Below, piece by piece: positions 33,282 through 42,325 of a stretch of 64,000 nucleotides of DNA. A program made the position numbers and the translations under genes. The number at the start of each line of letters is the position of its first letter. Position 1 is the stretch's first letter. Origin of the DNA: Mesorhizobium qingshengii (GTDB taxonomy: Bacteria > Pseudomonadota > Alphaproteobacteria > Rhizobiales > Rhizobiaceae); assembly GCF_900103325.1 (NCBI RefSeq), contig NZ_FMXM01000009.1:1-64000 (forward strand), written 5' to 3'. The notes below the pieces were generated by a model. That model was given only the letters and a program-made list of their open reading frames with translations. It searched no databases and was not told the origin of the DNA.

Positions 33282-35054
33282 CTAGCTGGCGTTGCCGAGC
33301 CCGGCGGCGCGCAAGGCATTGACCAGCCGATCGGTCAGGTCGGCCGGGTATTTCCTGTCGGCGAAGGTTGCGCGCGGATTGGCGGCGAAATTCGGAAACT
33401 TGGCGGTCAGTTCATCGATCAACTTGCGCGCCTGGTTGTCATGGCCGGCGATCCTGGCGCCGATCAGCCGGGCGGCGAGATAATGCGATTTTGTTGCAGT
33501 CGTTCTCAACGCGTTGCTGGCAATGGTGGCCTTGTTCATGTCGCCAAGCATGAATTCGCCGGCGAAAAGTCCGAAATCCCACCATGTCGGGTGCCCGCTG
33601 GAGGTGTCCACGGCATGGGCGAGGATCGGTGTTCCCTCGGCATATCGGCCGGCGAAAATCAGCCCATAGCCATAGGCGGCGGCCATGGCGAGATCATAGG
33701 GGTTGAGATCATAGGCCTTGCGCATCCAGCGGAGCGCTTCGTCGGCATTGCCGATGCGTGTATTGATGTAGCCGTAGGAGCGATGCGCATAAGGGCTGGT
33801 CGGTCCCATCTGCACGGCGCGATGGGCAAGTTCCACGGCTTTCTCGACCGTCGCATCCGGAGGATAGGCGTAATGATCGTTAACCGCCTCGAGATGCAGC
33901 GAGGCAAGCTCTGAATAGACCAGTGACGATTTCGCCCCGTTGCTGGCAAGAGCCTCGAGGCAGCGATATGCGGCCTCATGGGTCTTGGCGTTCTGGTCGA
34001 GATAATATTTGTCGTTGAGCAGCAGGCACTGCGTCAGGCCGGTCTGAATGCCGCTTTGCTCGATGTAGTTGTAGATCGTGCCGGAAGCTGGAACGGCCGA
34101 AGTCAAGATGCCGGCGATATGGTCCTCGACGGCGGCCGGCGCGCTGTCGGCGGCAGTCAGGTTGCGCGACAAAAGCACCCGTCCGGTTGCCATGCTCTGC
34201 AGTTCGATCGTGATATCGCCGGCGTTCGGACCAGGCAGGATGTCGAATATGAAGCTCGTGGCATCGTTGGCCGGATCGGGTCTGTTGGCGGCGTCGCGAC
34301 CGATGAAGTCGATCGTATCGAAGCTGCTCAGGCCGGCGCGCAGCGACGCGGCGACCCTGCTGGCATCGGCGCCATCGGCCTTGACGGCGATGTAGACGAG
34401 CGGCAGGGCTTCAGCCACTGGCGATGGCGCGATGCTGCCAGTTGCGGCGGCCGTCTCGATCGTTGCCGACATGTCGCCGCCCGCCAGCAAGGCCGTGCTG
34501 CCCTGACGGAGGATCAGGACGCCCAGCATGGCGATGACAAGGGCGATCGCCATCCAGAAGAAGCGGAGATGGCGCACCACCGAGGGGGTGGGCGAGGGCG
34601 CGGCAGCCAGCAATGCCGCGGCGGGAACAGCGTCGCCGGCGTCGGTGGGTCGTTCGGCCGCGGCCGCCGCCTCCGCTTGCCCGGCAGGCTCCAGGGTTTC
34701 CGGCAGGCGGATCGCATTGAGCTCATAGGCTGGAACATAGCCGCCGCGCGGAATGGCGATGCGGACGGGCTCGGCGACGCCTTCGTTGGCGAAATAGTGT
34801 TGCAGCAGGTCGCGCAACCTGCCCGCCTGCACCCGGACCACGGCATCGGTCGACGGATCGAAATCTCCGTCCTTGCCGAAGACGTCCATGGCGATGGAGA
34901 AGCCCTTCAGCCTATCGGCTTCGCCTGCCTGCTCGCGCTCGACAAGATAGCGAAGCAGTTTACGCGCGCGCTCGGATCTCCCGAACGTTTCGCTGGCAAG
35001 CAGTCGCTCCAGTGTCTCGCGCACTGCGGGGGCGGCAGGCGTCGCATGCTGCAA
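33282..35054 (-). CDS. Winged-helix-like/TPR membrane regulator
   Basis: The protein has 590 residues. Residues 10-110 match a DNA-binding-like domain seen in many rhizobial TPR proteins (LLRYLVEREQAGEADRLKGF, VFGKDGDFDPSTDAVVRVQA, IAIPRGGYVPAYEL). A membrane helix follows a Pro/Ala-rich linker at about 165-187 (FFWMAIALVIAMLGVLIL). The outer part has a FlgO-like region and at least five TPR-like repeats between about 370 and 570. The layout resembles ToxR/CadC one-component membrane regulators. Targets are unknown. Confidence 0.65.
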   Translation of the reverse strand: MQHATPAAPAVRETLERLLASETFGRSERARKLLRYLVEREQAGEADRLKGFSIAMDVFGKDGDFDPSTDAVVRVQAGRLRDLLQHYFANEGVAEPVRIAIPRGGYVPAYELNAIRLPETLEPAGQAEAAAAAERPTDAGDAVPAAALLAAAPSPTPSVVRHLRFFWMAIALVIAMLGVLILRQGSTALLAGGDMSATIETAAATGSIAPSPVAEALPLVYIAVKADGADASRVAASLRAGLSSFDTIDFIGRDAANRPDPANDATSFIFDILPGPNAGDITIELQSMATGRVLLSRNLTAADSAPAAVEDHIAGILTSAVPASGTIYNYIEQSGIQTGLTQCLLLNDKYYLDQNAKTHEAAYRCLEALASNGAKSSLVYSELASLHLEAVNDHYAYPPDATVEKAVELAHRAVQMGPTSPYAHRSYGYINTRIGNADEALRWMRKAYDLNPYDLAMAAAYGYGLIFAGRYAEGTPILAHAVDTSSGHPTWWDFGLFAGEFMLGDMNKATIASNALRTTATKSHYLAARLIGARIAGHDNQARKLIDELTAKFPNFAANPRATFADRKYPADLTDRLVNALRAAGLGNAS

Positions 35055-35238
35055 GTGTCGATCCTCTTGAAGTCGGCACAGGTTGAGGCACGATCATATC
35101 GTTCCCGCACCACCACACAAGTATACACCCATTATGCGATCACGTACCCCACCGGATAATTCAGCGGTGGTTAATGAAGCGAAGGATCGGAACCGATCAC
35201 CAGATGGGGATGGTCCCGACCTTCGTTCTGGTCGTGCG

Positions 35239-36999
35239 TCAACCGGCCCTTTTGCCGACGATACGGTTGGCGGCGGACGTCACCGCTTCCAGCGAAGCGG
35301 CAACGATGTTGGTGTTGATGCCGGCGCCGAACAGCTTGCCATCAGGATATTCCATCTCGACATAGGAGATGGCCGAGGCGTTCGAGCCGCGCTGCATCGA
35401 GTGCTCGGAATAGTCGAGAACCGACATCTCGACGCCGAGATGGCGCGACAATGCATCGACGAAGCCGTCGATCGGACCAGTGCCGGTGCCTGATATCGTC
35501 ACTTCCTTGCCGTTGTCGAGGATGGTCGCCTCGACCACGCGTCGGCCCTTGACCGCAGTGTCCGGATAGGTGTGGTGATCGAGGAATTTCAGCCGGGCGC
35601 CGGGCTGGTCGACATAGGTCTCGAGAAAGCGCTCGTAGATGCGCCTGGCCGGCACTTCCTTGCCCTCGGCATCGGTGATCGCCTGGATTTCCTGGCTGAA
35701 TTCGATCTGCAGGTTGCGCGGCAGGTTGAGGCCGTAATCGGCCTGCAGCACATAGGCGATGCCGCCTTTGCCCGACTGCGAGTTGATGCGGATGATCGCT
35801 TCGTAGCTACGGCCGACATCGGCCGGATCGATCGGCAGATAAGGCACTTCCCACAAGCTCTTGTTGGCCTTTTTCAGCGCCTTCATGCCCTTGTTGATGG
35901 CGTCCTGGTGCGAGCCGGAAAAGGCCGTGTAGACGAGCTCGCCGACATAGGGGTGGCGCTCGGGGATCTTCAACTGGTTCGAATATTCGTAAACATCCTT
36001 CATCCGGTTGATGTCGGAGCAGTCGATCCCCGGGTCGACACCCTGGGTGTACATGTTGAGCGCCAGGGTGACGATGTCGACATTGCCGGTGCGCTCGCCA
36101 TTGCCGAACAGCGTGCCTTCGACGCGGTCGGCGCCGGCCATCAGGCCGAGCTCGGTGGTGGCGACGCCGGTGCCACGGTCATTGTGCGGGTGCAGCGAGA
36201 TCAGCAGGTTCTCACGGTTGTCGAGGTTGCGGCACATCCATTCGATGCGGTCGGCATAGATGTTGGGCGTCGACATCTCGACCGTCGAGGGCAGGTTGAT
36301 GATCAGCTTGTTGTCGGGGGTCGGCCTGACGATCTCGGTGACGGCGTTGCAAATATCCAGCGCCACTTCGAGTTCGGTGCCGGTAAAGCTTTCCGGAGAA
36401 TATTCGAAGCGAAAGCCGCCGCCAGCCTTGGCCGCCATGTCGGTGATCATCTTGGCGGCGTCGGTCGCGATGCGCTTGATGCCGCCGATGTCTTTTTCGA
36501 AGACGACGCGGCGCTGCAGTTCGCTGGTCGAATTGTAAAAATGGACGATCGGGTTGGTGGCGCCCTTGAGCGCCTCGAAGGTGCGGGTGATCAGTTCCGG
36601 CCGACACTGCACCAGCACTTGCAGCGAGACATCGGCGGGCACGTTGCCCTCTTCGATGCACCAACGGGCAAAATCGAAATCGGTCTGCGATGCGGAGGGG
36701 AAACCGATCTCGATCTCCTTGAAACCCATGTCGAGCAGGAGCGCGAACATGCGCGCCTTGCGATCGTGGCCCATCGGATCGATTAGCGCCTGGTTGCCGT
36801 CGCGCAGGTCGACGGAGCACCAGATCGGTGCCTTGTCGATGACCTTCGAGGGCCATGTGCGGTCGGCGAGGCCAACGGTTGGATAGGGTTGATATTTGCG
36901 GGCTGCATCAGGCATGCCGCGGCTCTTCATGCTCTTCGCGCTGTCCTTGCCGGCTACCGCGGCATCAGGGCGGATTTCTTCTCGTGCGTTCATCGTCAT
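35239..36999 (-). CDS. leuA: 2-isopropylmalate synthase
   Basis: The protein has 586 residues and catalyses the first committed step of leucine synthesis from 2-oxoisovalerate and acetyl-CoA. The TIM-barrel domain has the metal-binding Asp in DLRDGNQAL and the HxH pair in SLHPHND; GNGERTGN follows. The C-terminal regulatory domain (about 450-586) is present and should give leucine feedback control. The start ATG 36999 is the first of MTMNARE with GGGAGAAATGACG upstream. A Leu-rich leader peptide gene lies 130 bp before it. Confidence 0.95.
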   Translation of the reverse strand: MTMNAREEIRPDAAVAGKDSAKSMKSRGMPDAARKYQPYPTVGLADRTWPSKVIDKAPIWCSVDLRDGNQALIDPMGHDRKARMFALLLDMGFKEIEIGFPSASQTDFDFARWCIEEGNVPADVSLQVLVQCRPELITRTFEALKGATNPIVHFYNSTSELQRRVVFEKDIGGIKRIATDAAKMITDMAAKAGGGFRFEYSPESFTGTELEVALDICNAVTEIVRPTPDNKLIINLPSTVEMSTPNIYADRIEWMCRNLDNRENLLISLHPHNDRGTGVATTELGLMAGADRVEGTLFGNGERTGNVDIVTLALNMYTQGVDPGIDCSDINRMKDVYEYSNQLKIPERHPYVGELVYTAFSGSHQDAINKGMKALKKANKSLWEVPYLPIDPADVGRSYEAIIRINSQSGKGGIAYVLQADYGLNLPRNLQIEFSQEIQAITDAEGKEVPARRIYERFLETYVDQPGARLKFLDHHTYPDTAVKGRRVVEATILDNGKEVTISGTGTGPIDGFVDALSRHLGVEMSVLDYSEHSMQRGSNASAISYVEMEYPDGKLFGAGINTNIVAASLEAVTSAANRIVGKRAG

Positions 37000-37017
37000 T
37001 TCTCCCGGCGACCCTCG

Positions 37018-37036
37018 GATCCGCCTTCAGACGGAT
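37018..37036 (-). promoter_or_regulatory. Hairpin just before the leuA start
   Basis: On the minus strand ATCCGTC, loop TGAA, and GGCGGAT form a 7-bp stem with one G-U pair, ending 19 bases before the leuA start codon. It could be part of the leucine attenuation or RBS-sequestering structure. Confidence 0.35.
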
Positions 37037-37089
37037 TGCTGGCGAGTGGCGCCTTTACCAGATTTTCGTTCGCTTGATGTGAGTGCCAA

Positions 37090-37130
37090 GGAGCATGCGC
37101 TTGCGCGGCGGTTCGACCGCCGGGCGCTCC
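37090..37130 (-). promoter_or_regulatory. Leader hairpin after the LeuL stop codon
   Basis: An inner stem GGCGGT/ACCGCC (37107-37121) is enclosed by GGAGC (37090-37094) and GCTCC (37126-37130). It begins one base after the leader peptide stop. No T tract follows, so it could be an antiterminator or pause structure, or part of a translational control element, rather than a classical terminator. Confidence 0.4.
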
Positions 37131-37131
37131 T

Positions 37132-37248
37132 TCAGCGAACCCGGCGATCGCCGATAAGGCCGAGAAGAAGCAGGGTCGAAGTGAGCGCGCGCATGGTCTC
37201 GCCGGAAAAACCGGTCGGACGGGTAGCGTTGGTGGCGCGCGTGTTCAT
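37132..37248 (-). CDS. leuL: Leucine-rich leader peptide of leuA
   Basis: A short frame from ATG 37248 (or ATG 37194) ends at 37132. The last 20 residues, MRALTSTLLLLGLIGDRRVR, contain six Leu codons, four of them consecutive (CTG CTT CTT CTC). It is followed by stable RNA hairpins and then leuA on the same strand. This is the arrangement of ribosome-mediated attenuation, in which stalling at Leu codons favours expression of leuA. Confidence 0.7.
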   Translation of the reverse strand: MNTRATNATRPTGFSGETMRALTSTLLLLGLIGDRRVR

Positions 37249-37416
37249 GGCGGCTCTCATACAGGAGCGGCTCGTGAGAGGCAAGTGGGACCGCATGGCG
37301 GGCCAGCGTTTGTCGAGCAATGTCCCCAACGCGGGTGCTCTTCCCCGCGCGCTGCAAATGCGCCAGACTTGGACGTCGATGGGGCCGCGATGTCCTGTCG
37401 TGGGGAGGGGTCATCC

Positions 37417-38583
37417 ATGAATTTCGTGTTCTTCTCGCCGCATTTTCCCGCCAACGGCGCAGATTTCTGCGATCGGCTGAAGAAGGCCGGGGCCACGGTG
37501 CTCGGCATCGGCGACGCACCCTACGACGCGCTGGACGGCAAGCTGAAGGCAGCGCTTTCTGAATACTACCGTGTCGCCGACATGGAGGACTATGAGCCCG
37601 TGTTCCGGGCGATGGGTCATTTCATCCACAAATGGGGCCGCATCGACCGTTTTGAATCGCTCAACGAGCATTGGCTGGAGCTGGAAGCCAACATTCGCAC
37701 CGACTTCAACATCTACGGCACCAAGCTCGATTTCGTGAAGAATTTGAAACGCAAGAGCCGCATGCGCGCCTTCTTCCGCAAGAGCGGGGTGGACACCATC
37801 GCGCAGCGCAAATGCTCCGACCGATCCGGGGCCATGACCTTCATTCGCCGCGTCGGCTATCCGGTAGTGGTCAAGCCCGACACCGGCTCCGGCGCCTCGA
37901 ATACCTTCAAGATCTCCAACGCCAGGGAGCTCGACCAGTTCTTCAGGGACAAGCCCGAGGATGTGACCTTCGTCATGGAGCAGTTCATCGAGGGGCTGGT
38001 GGTGACGTTCGACGGGCTGGTCAACCGCGACGGCGAGGTGGTGCTGGCCGCCAGCCACCGCTACGACCAGAGCGTCATGGAGGTGGTCAACAAGGACCGC
38101 CACATGAGCTACACCTGCTTTCCCCGGATCAGCCCGGCGGTCGAGGAGGCCGGCCGCAAAATCCTGAAGGCGTTCGACGTGCGCGAGCGCTTCTTCCACA
38201 TCGAGCTGTTCGAGACCAGGGACGACCGCGTCATCGCGCTGGAGGTCAACATGCGACCACCCGGCGCCTGGATGACCGATGCGATCAACTACACGTTCGA
38301 CATCGACGTCTATGCGGCCTGGGCCGACATGGTGGTCAAGGACGCCGCCGGCGGCCCCTACGAGGGCAAGTATTTCACCGCTTACGCCAGCCGCAAGCGC
38401 CATCTCCACTATTTGCACAGCCATGAGGACGTGCTAGCGGCGCACCGTGACAGGATCGTCCACCATCAGGCCATCGAAGAGGTTTTCAGCCGCGCCATGG
38501 GAAATTACGCCTACCAGATGCGCTCGAAGGACGCGGCAGCGCTGCGCGAGGCGGTCGCCTACATCCACGCGGAAAAGGCGTGA
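37417..38583 (+). CDS. ATP-grasp family ligase
   Basis: I chose ATG 37417 (MNFVFFSPHFPANGADFCDRL) behind GGGGAGGGG; the upstream extension runs into the leuA leader region. The protein has 388 residues. The pre-ATP-grasp domain (1-110) is followed by ATP-grasp elements: GYPVVVKPDTGSGASNTFKI, VMEQFIEG, and the Mg-binding ALEVNMRPPGAWMTD. It belongs to the carboxylate-amine ligase type that joins an amino acid or carboxylate to an amine. The next gene, a serine hydrolase, starts 4 bp later, so the pair probably acts in one pathway. The product is unknown. Confidence 0.8.
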   Translation: MNFVFFSPHFPANGADFCDRLKKAGATVLGIGDAPYDALDGKLKAALSEYYRVADMEDYEPVFRAMGHFIHKWGRIDRFESLNEHWLELEANIRTDFNIYGTKLDFVKNLKRKSRMRAFFRKSGVDTIAQRKCSDRSGAMTFIRRVGYPVVVKPDTGSGASNTFKISNARELDQFFRDKPEDVTFVMEQFIEGLVVTFDGLVNRDGEVVLAASHRYDQSVMEVVNKDRHMSYTCFPRISPAVEEAGRKILKAFDVRERFFHIELFETRDDRVIALEVNMRPPGAWMTDAINYTFDIDVYAAWADMVVKDAAGGPYEGKYFTAYASRKRHLHYLHSHEDVLAAHRDRIVHHQAIEEVFSRAMGNYAYQMRSKDAAALREAVAYIHAEKA

Positions 38584-38587
38584 GGCG

Positions 38588-39364
38588 ATGGACATATCCT
38601 ATCACAAGAACTTCTCGGGCAATCTCGGCCGCGACATGGAATACAAGCGCTATGGCTATGCCGGCCGGCCGGTGGTGGTGTTCCCGACCTCGCAGGGACG
38701 GTTCTACCAGTTCGAGGATTCGGGCGGGGTGGGCGCGCTGGCCGAGTTCATCGACACCGGCCGTATCCAGCTGTTCACGGTCGACGGCATCGATTCGGAG
38801 TCCTTCTTCGACAAGCATGCCGAAGCCGCGCATCGCATCGCCCGTCACGAGGCCTATTTCCGCTATGTGCGCGAGGAGGCACTGCCGGAGTTCCTGTCCA
38901 CGGCCGCGCAAGCCAATGGCGGGCGCAAGCTGAAGCCACTGTTTTCAGGCTGTTCGATGGGCGCCTACCACTCGTCGAACTTCGTTTTCCGCTTTCCGGA
39001 ACTGGCCAGCGGCGTCATCGCGCTGTCGGGCGTCTATTCGGCCCGCGACTTCTTCGGCAAGGCGCTGGACGGCGACATCTTCTACAATTCGCCGCTCGAC
39101 TATCTGCCCGGCATCGTCGACCAGAAGCTGCTTGGCCGCCTGAAGGCGCTGCGGCTGATCTTCTGCTGCGGGCAAGGCGCGTGGGAAGAGCGGATGCTGG
39201 TCGAGACGCGCAAGCTGGAACAGATCCTGCGCGACAAGTCCATTCCCGCCTGGGTCGACTATTGGGGCGGCGACGTCAGCCATGACTGGCCGTGGTGGCA
39301 CAAGCAACTGGTCTATTTCTTCGGCCGCTGGCTGGATGATGATCTGATGCACAGGCTGGATTAA
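38588..39364 (+). CDS. Esterase-like serine hydrolase paired with ATP-grasp ligase
   Basis: The ATG at 38588 has a GTGAGGCG ribosome site overlapping the ligase stop region. The protein has 258 residues of the esterase-D/acyltransferase-like alpha/beta fold: PVVVFPTSQGRFYQFEDSGG, nucleophile Ser in GCSMGAYH at about 118, and the likely catalytic His in DVSHDWPWWHKQL. It is cytoplasmic, with no signal peptide. It could release, transfer or proofread the ligase product. I infer a two-gene biosynthetic unit. Confidence 0.75.
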   Translation: MDISYHKNFSGNLGRDMEYKRYGYAGRPVVVFPTSQGRFYQFEDSGGVGALAEFIDTGRIQLFTVDGIDSESFFDKHAEAAHRIARHEAYFRYVREEALPEFLSTAAQANGGRKLKPLFSGCSMGAYHSSNFVFRFPELASGVIALSGVYSARDFFGKALDGDIFYNSPLDYLPGIVDQKLLGRLKALRLIFCCGQGAWEERMLVETRKLEQILRDKSIPAWVDYWGGDVSHDWPWWHKQLVYFFGRWLDDDLMHRLD

Positions 39365-39416
39365 GGTGCATTGATATTCAAGTGGGGCTGGATCAACGCA
39401 CCCTCGGCACAGACGA

Positions 39417-39731
39417 ATGACGACACCCGACTCCATCCGCCGCTTCGTCGAGGCCACCAATGCCGGCGACACGGAAGCTTTTCTCGACAGCTTTACCGCC
39501 GACGCTTTCCTGAGGGATTGGGGACGGTCCTTTCAGGGCCGCGAGCACATCGCGCGATGGAACCAGTCGGACAATATCGGCCTGAAGTCCCATCTTCGCA
39601 TCGTTCGTGTCATCTCAGCGGAAGGCAGCTACCGCGTCCGCATCGCCGTCACAGGGGACGGCTTCAACGGCGAGGGCGACATGACCTTCACGCTGGACGA
39701 TGATCGCATAGCAAGCCTTGTCATCACCTGA
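39417..39731 (+). CDS. SnoaL/NTF2-like protein
   Basis: The protein has 104 residues with a cone-fold pattern: IRRFVEATNAGDTEAFLDSF, then FQGREHIARWNQ and a C-terminal beta sheet. NTF2-like proteins bind small hydrophobic ligands or catalyse isomerisation. It lies 52 bp after the esterase gene and may belong to that operon, but the gap leaves room for its own promoter. Confidence 0.7.
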   Translation: MTTPDSIRRFVEATNAGDTEAFLDSFTADAFLRDWGRSFQGREHIARWNQSDNIGLKSHLRIVRVISAEGSYRVRIAVTGDGFNGEGDMTFTLDDDRIASLVIT

Positions 39732-39733
39732 CG

Positions 39734-41269
39734 TTATCCTTCCTGGCATGCCGGCAAAGGTGCGGCCTCGTGTTCCGGCGCCGACCCGCGACGCAGGCCA
39801 AGGAAGACGATAATGGCGGTCATGACGGTGATGGCCGCCAGCACCATTAGCAGCCTGCCGAACGCTGTCTCGTAGGCCTGGACCAGAACGGCGGCTCCGG
39901 CTCGCGGCAGGTGTTGGACCGTTTGTCCGAGATTGCCAGTTACCAGCAATTGCGCCGCGGCGGCCGTGTCCGCGGAAGAAGCCGTTCCCTGAGCTGCGAG
40001 TTCCGCGGCCGTGAAGCCCGACAGGATCGCCATGACGATCGCCAGCGCCACGCCCTCGCAAGCGACGCGGGTGGTGTTGAAAATGCCGACCGCCATGCCG
40101 GCGCGCTCCCTCGGCACGACGCTGACGGCAAGCCCATCCATCAGCCCCCACGGCAAGGCGATGCCGACGCCGATCAGCACCAGCGGCGCCACCAGCGCGA
40201 TGTCGACCGGTGGTGTCAGGCTCAGCCAGACAAGGCCGGCGGCGGCGACGAGCAGGCCGATGCCGCAGATGGTGGCCGGAGCGATCCAGCGCGCCATCTG
40301 GCCGGCAAGCAACGGCAGGATCAGCAACGGCCCCGACAGGCAGATCATCAATTGCCCCGCCTTGATTTCGGTCATCCCCTCGATGCCGATGAAGCGGATC
40401 GGCAAGAGGACGAGCAGGACGACGAAGGCATAGGCGGGGGCAGCCGCCAGAAACTGGACGCCGACGAAGCGGGGATAGCGAAACAGCGTGAGATCGAGCA
40501 TCGGCCGGCGCACGCGCCGCTCGACGACGACGAAGGCAACAAGACAGAGCGCGGCCGCGCCGAGAAGCGCAATAACGAAGGGATTGGTCCAGCCGCTCTG
40601 CGGGGCCTGGAGCACGCCACAGGTCAGCGACGCCAGCGCAATCGTGAAGGTGCCGGCTCCCGCCCAGTCGAGGCCCGTCGCGTTCGGATCGCGCGATTCG
40701 CTGATGGTGCGCAAGCCAAGAGCCGCGGCGGCGACCGCGAGCGCGGTGACCAGAAGAAAGATCGACCGCCAGCCGAATGCATTGATGAGCAGGCCGGAGA
40801 CGATCGGGCCGAAAGCGAGGCCGATGCCGAAACTGGTGCCGAGGAAACTGAAGGCGCGCAGCCGCAACGATCCCTCGAATTCCTGGGCAAGCGCCGAAGC
40901 GCCGCCGGCAAAGGCGGCGGCGCTGCCGATACCTTGCGCGGCCCTCAGCACATCGAACCAGACGATGTCAGGCGCGAGCATCGAGCCCAGCGACGCCAGG
41001 ACATAGGTGGAGAGGCCGGCGAGGAATACGCGCTTGCGCCCCTGGTTGTCGGCGAGAGCGCCGGCCGCCATCAGGGTGGCGCCGAAGGTCAGCATGAAGG
41101 CATTGGTCACCCAGTTGAGCTCGATCGGGCTGCCGCCGAGATCGGCCGCAATGCGCGACAGCGCGACGGCCGGACCGGTGAAGGTCAAAGGCATGGTCAT
41201 GGCGGCAAGACATACCGACAGCAGCACCAGCCATCTCTCGGCCGAGCCGGTTCTCGTCTTCAAGGTCAT
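39734..41269 (-). CDS. MFS multidrug exporter of the DHA2 (14-TM) type
   Basis: The protein has 511 residues from ATG 41269 (MTLKTRTGSAERWLVLLSV). About 14 hydrophobic helices are visible. The motif A-like loop GALADNQGRKRVFLAGL and the motif C-like GTSFGIGLAFGPIVSGLLI mark a proton-driven drug exporter. The substrate is unknown. It is divergent from a LysR regulator with a 147-bp spacer, so the regulator probably controls it. Confidence 0.85.
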   Translation of the reverse strand: MTLKTRTGSAERWLVLLSVCLAAMTMPLTFTGPAVALSRIAADLGGSPIELNWVTNAFMLTFGATLMAAGALADNQGRKRVFLAGLSTYVLASLGSMLAPDIVWFDVLRAAQGIGSAAAFAGGASALAQEFEGSLRLRAFSFLGTSFGIGLAFGPIVSGLLINAFGWRSIFLLVTALAVAAAALGLRTISESRDPNATGLDWAGAGTFTIALASLTCGVLQAPQSGWTNPFVIALLGAAALCLVAFVVVERRVRRPMLDLTLFRYPRFVGVQFLAAAPAYAFVVLLVLLPIRFIGIEGMTEIKAGQLMICLSGPLLILPLLAGQMARWIAPATICGIGLLVAAAGLVWLSLTPPVDIALVAPLVLIGVGIALPWGLMDGLAVSVVPRERAGMAVGIFNTTRVACEGVALAIVMAILSGFTAAELAAQGTASSADTAAAAQLLVTGNLGQTVQHLPRAGAAVLVQAYETAFGRLLMVLAAITVMTAIIVFLGLRRGSAPEHEAAPLPACQEG

Positions 41270-41416
41270 GGGTTTTCCTATCTGAAGCAGTATCGCCGGC
41301 ATGCCGCTGCGGTCACAGGGCCGGTCGCACTCACAAGATAGGTCGACGACATTTCCGGCAAAATGGTATTTTATCTCCAGTCATATCGGACTGAAACGCT
41401 CGAATGGATTGATGTG

Positions 41417-42322
41417 ATGGATCGTCTCAGCGGCCTCATGGCCTTTGCCCGTACCGCCGAGCTCGGCAGTTTCGTCGCCGCTGGACGGGCACTTGGCATT
41501 TCCGCTTCCGCTGTCGGCAAGAGTGTCGCCCGGCTCGAACAGGAGTTCGGGGTGCGCCTCCTGCAGCGCAGCACGCGGCGGATCGGACTGACCGAGGAGG
41601 GCAAGCTGTTCAACGAGCGGGTGCGCCGCATCCTCGACGACATCGACGATGCCGAGGCGATGCTGTCGCGGACACGCGAAACGCCGCATGGCCGGCTCCG
41701 TGTCTCGACCCCGATTGTCACCTATCATCTGCTGCTACCGGTGCTGTCGGAGTTCATGGCGCGCTATCCGGAGATCGAGCTCGACATCGACTTCAACGAT
41801 CGCATCGTCGACGTGATCGACGAAGGCATCGATGTCGCGATCCGCAGTGGCGACCTGCCCGATTCACGATTGGTGTCGAGACCCGTTGCGCCTTTTCGCA
41901 TGCTGCTGTGCGCGGCGCCCTCCTATCTCGACCGCCATGGCACCCCCGGCGTGCCGGCGGATCTCATCAGGCATTTCGGCATAAACTTCCGCTTTCTCAA
42001 CAGCGGCAGGTTGCTCGACTGGCCGTTCATTGCCGGGGACGCCGAACCGCGGATCCGCTCGATGCTGACCTGCAACAACATGGAAGCCTTGAAGGGCGCC
42101 ACGATCGCTGGTCTTGGCATCGGCTGCATGCCTGACTTCCTGGTCCACGAGGCGTTGCGCGACGGCAGGTTGCACAGCGTCCTCGACGATCATGTCGACG
42201 GTCGTGGCCAATTCAGGATGCTGTGGCCATCCAATCGCTATCTGTCGCCGAAGGTTCGCGTCTTCGTCGATTTCCTTCCCGAGCGGCTTGCTGTCGCGGG
42301 CAACGGTTCGCCGCGCGAATAG
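41417..42322 (+). CDS. LysR-family transcriptional regulator
   Basis: I chose ATG 41417 (MDRLSGLMAFARTAELGSFV) because the helix-turn-helix begins at residue 3; an upstream in-frame ATG at 41363 would add an unlikely extension. The protein has 301 residues. The winged helix includes LGISASAVGKSVARLEQEFG, and the substrate domain contains LRVSTPIVTYHLLLPVL and GIGCMPDFLVHEALRDG. It belongs to the CrgA-like branch common near exporters and reductases. The divergent MFS gene is the likely target. Confidence 0.85.
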   Translation: MDRLSGLMAFARTAELGSFVAAGRALGISASAVGKSVARLEQEFGVRLLQRSTRRIGLTEEGKLFNERVRRILDDIDDAEAMLSRTRETPHGRLRVSTPIVTYHLLLPVLSEFMARYPEIELDIDFNDRIVDVIDEGIDVAIRSGDLPDSRLVSRPVAPFRMLLCAAPSYLDRHGTPGVPADLIRHFGINFRFLNSGRLLDWPFIAGDAEPRIRSMLTCNNMEALKGATIAGLGIGCMPDFLVHEALRDGRLHSVLDDHVDGRGQFRMLWPSNRYLSPKVRVFVDFLPERLAVAGNGSPRE

Positions 42323-42325
42323 CAG

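Noticed and set aside
39911-41341. A 476-codon plus-strand frame opposite the MFS gene
   Set aside because: It is composed of charged low-complexity residues and lacks any domain. The opposite strand encodes a clear 14-helix transporter, so this is a high-GC antisense shadow.
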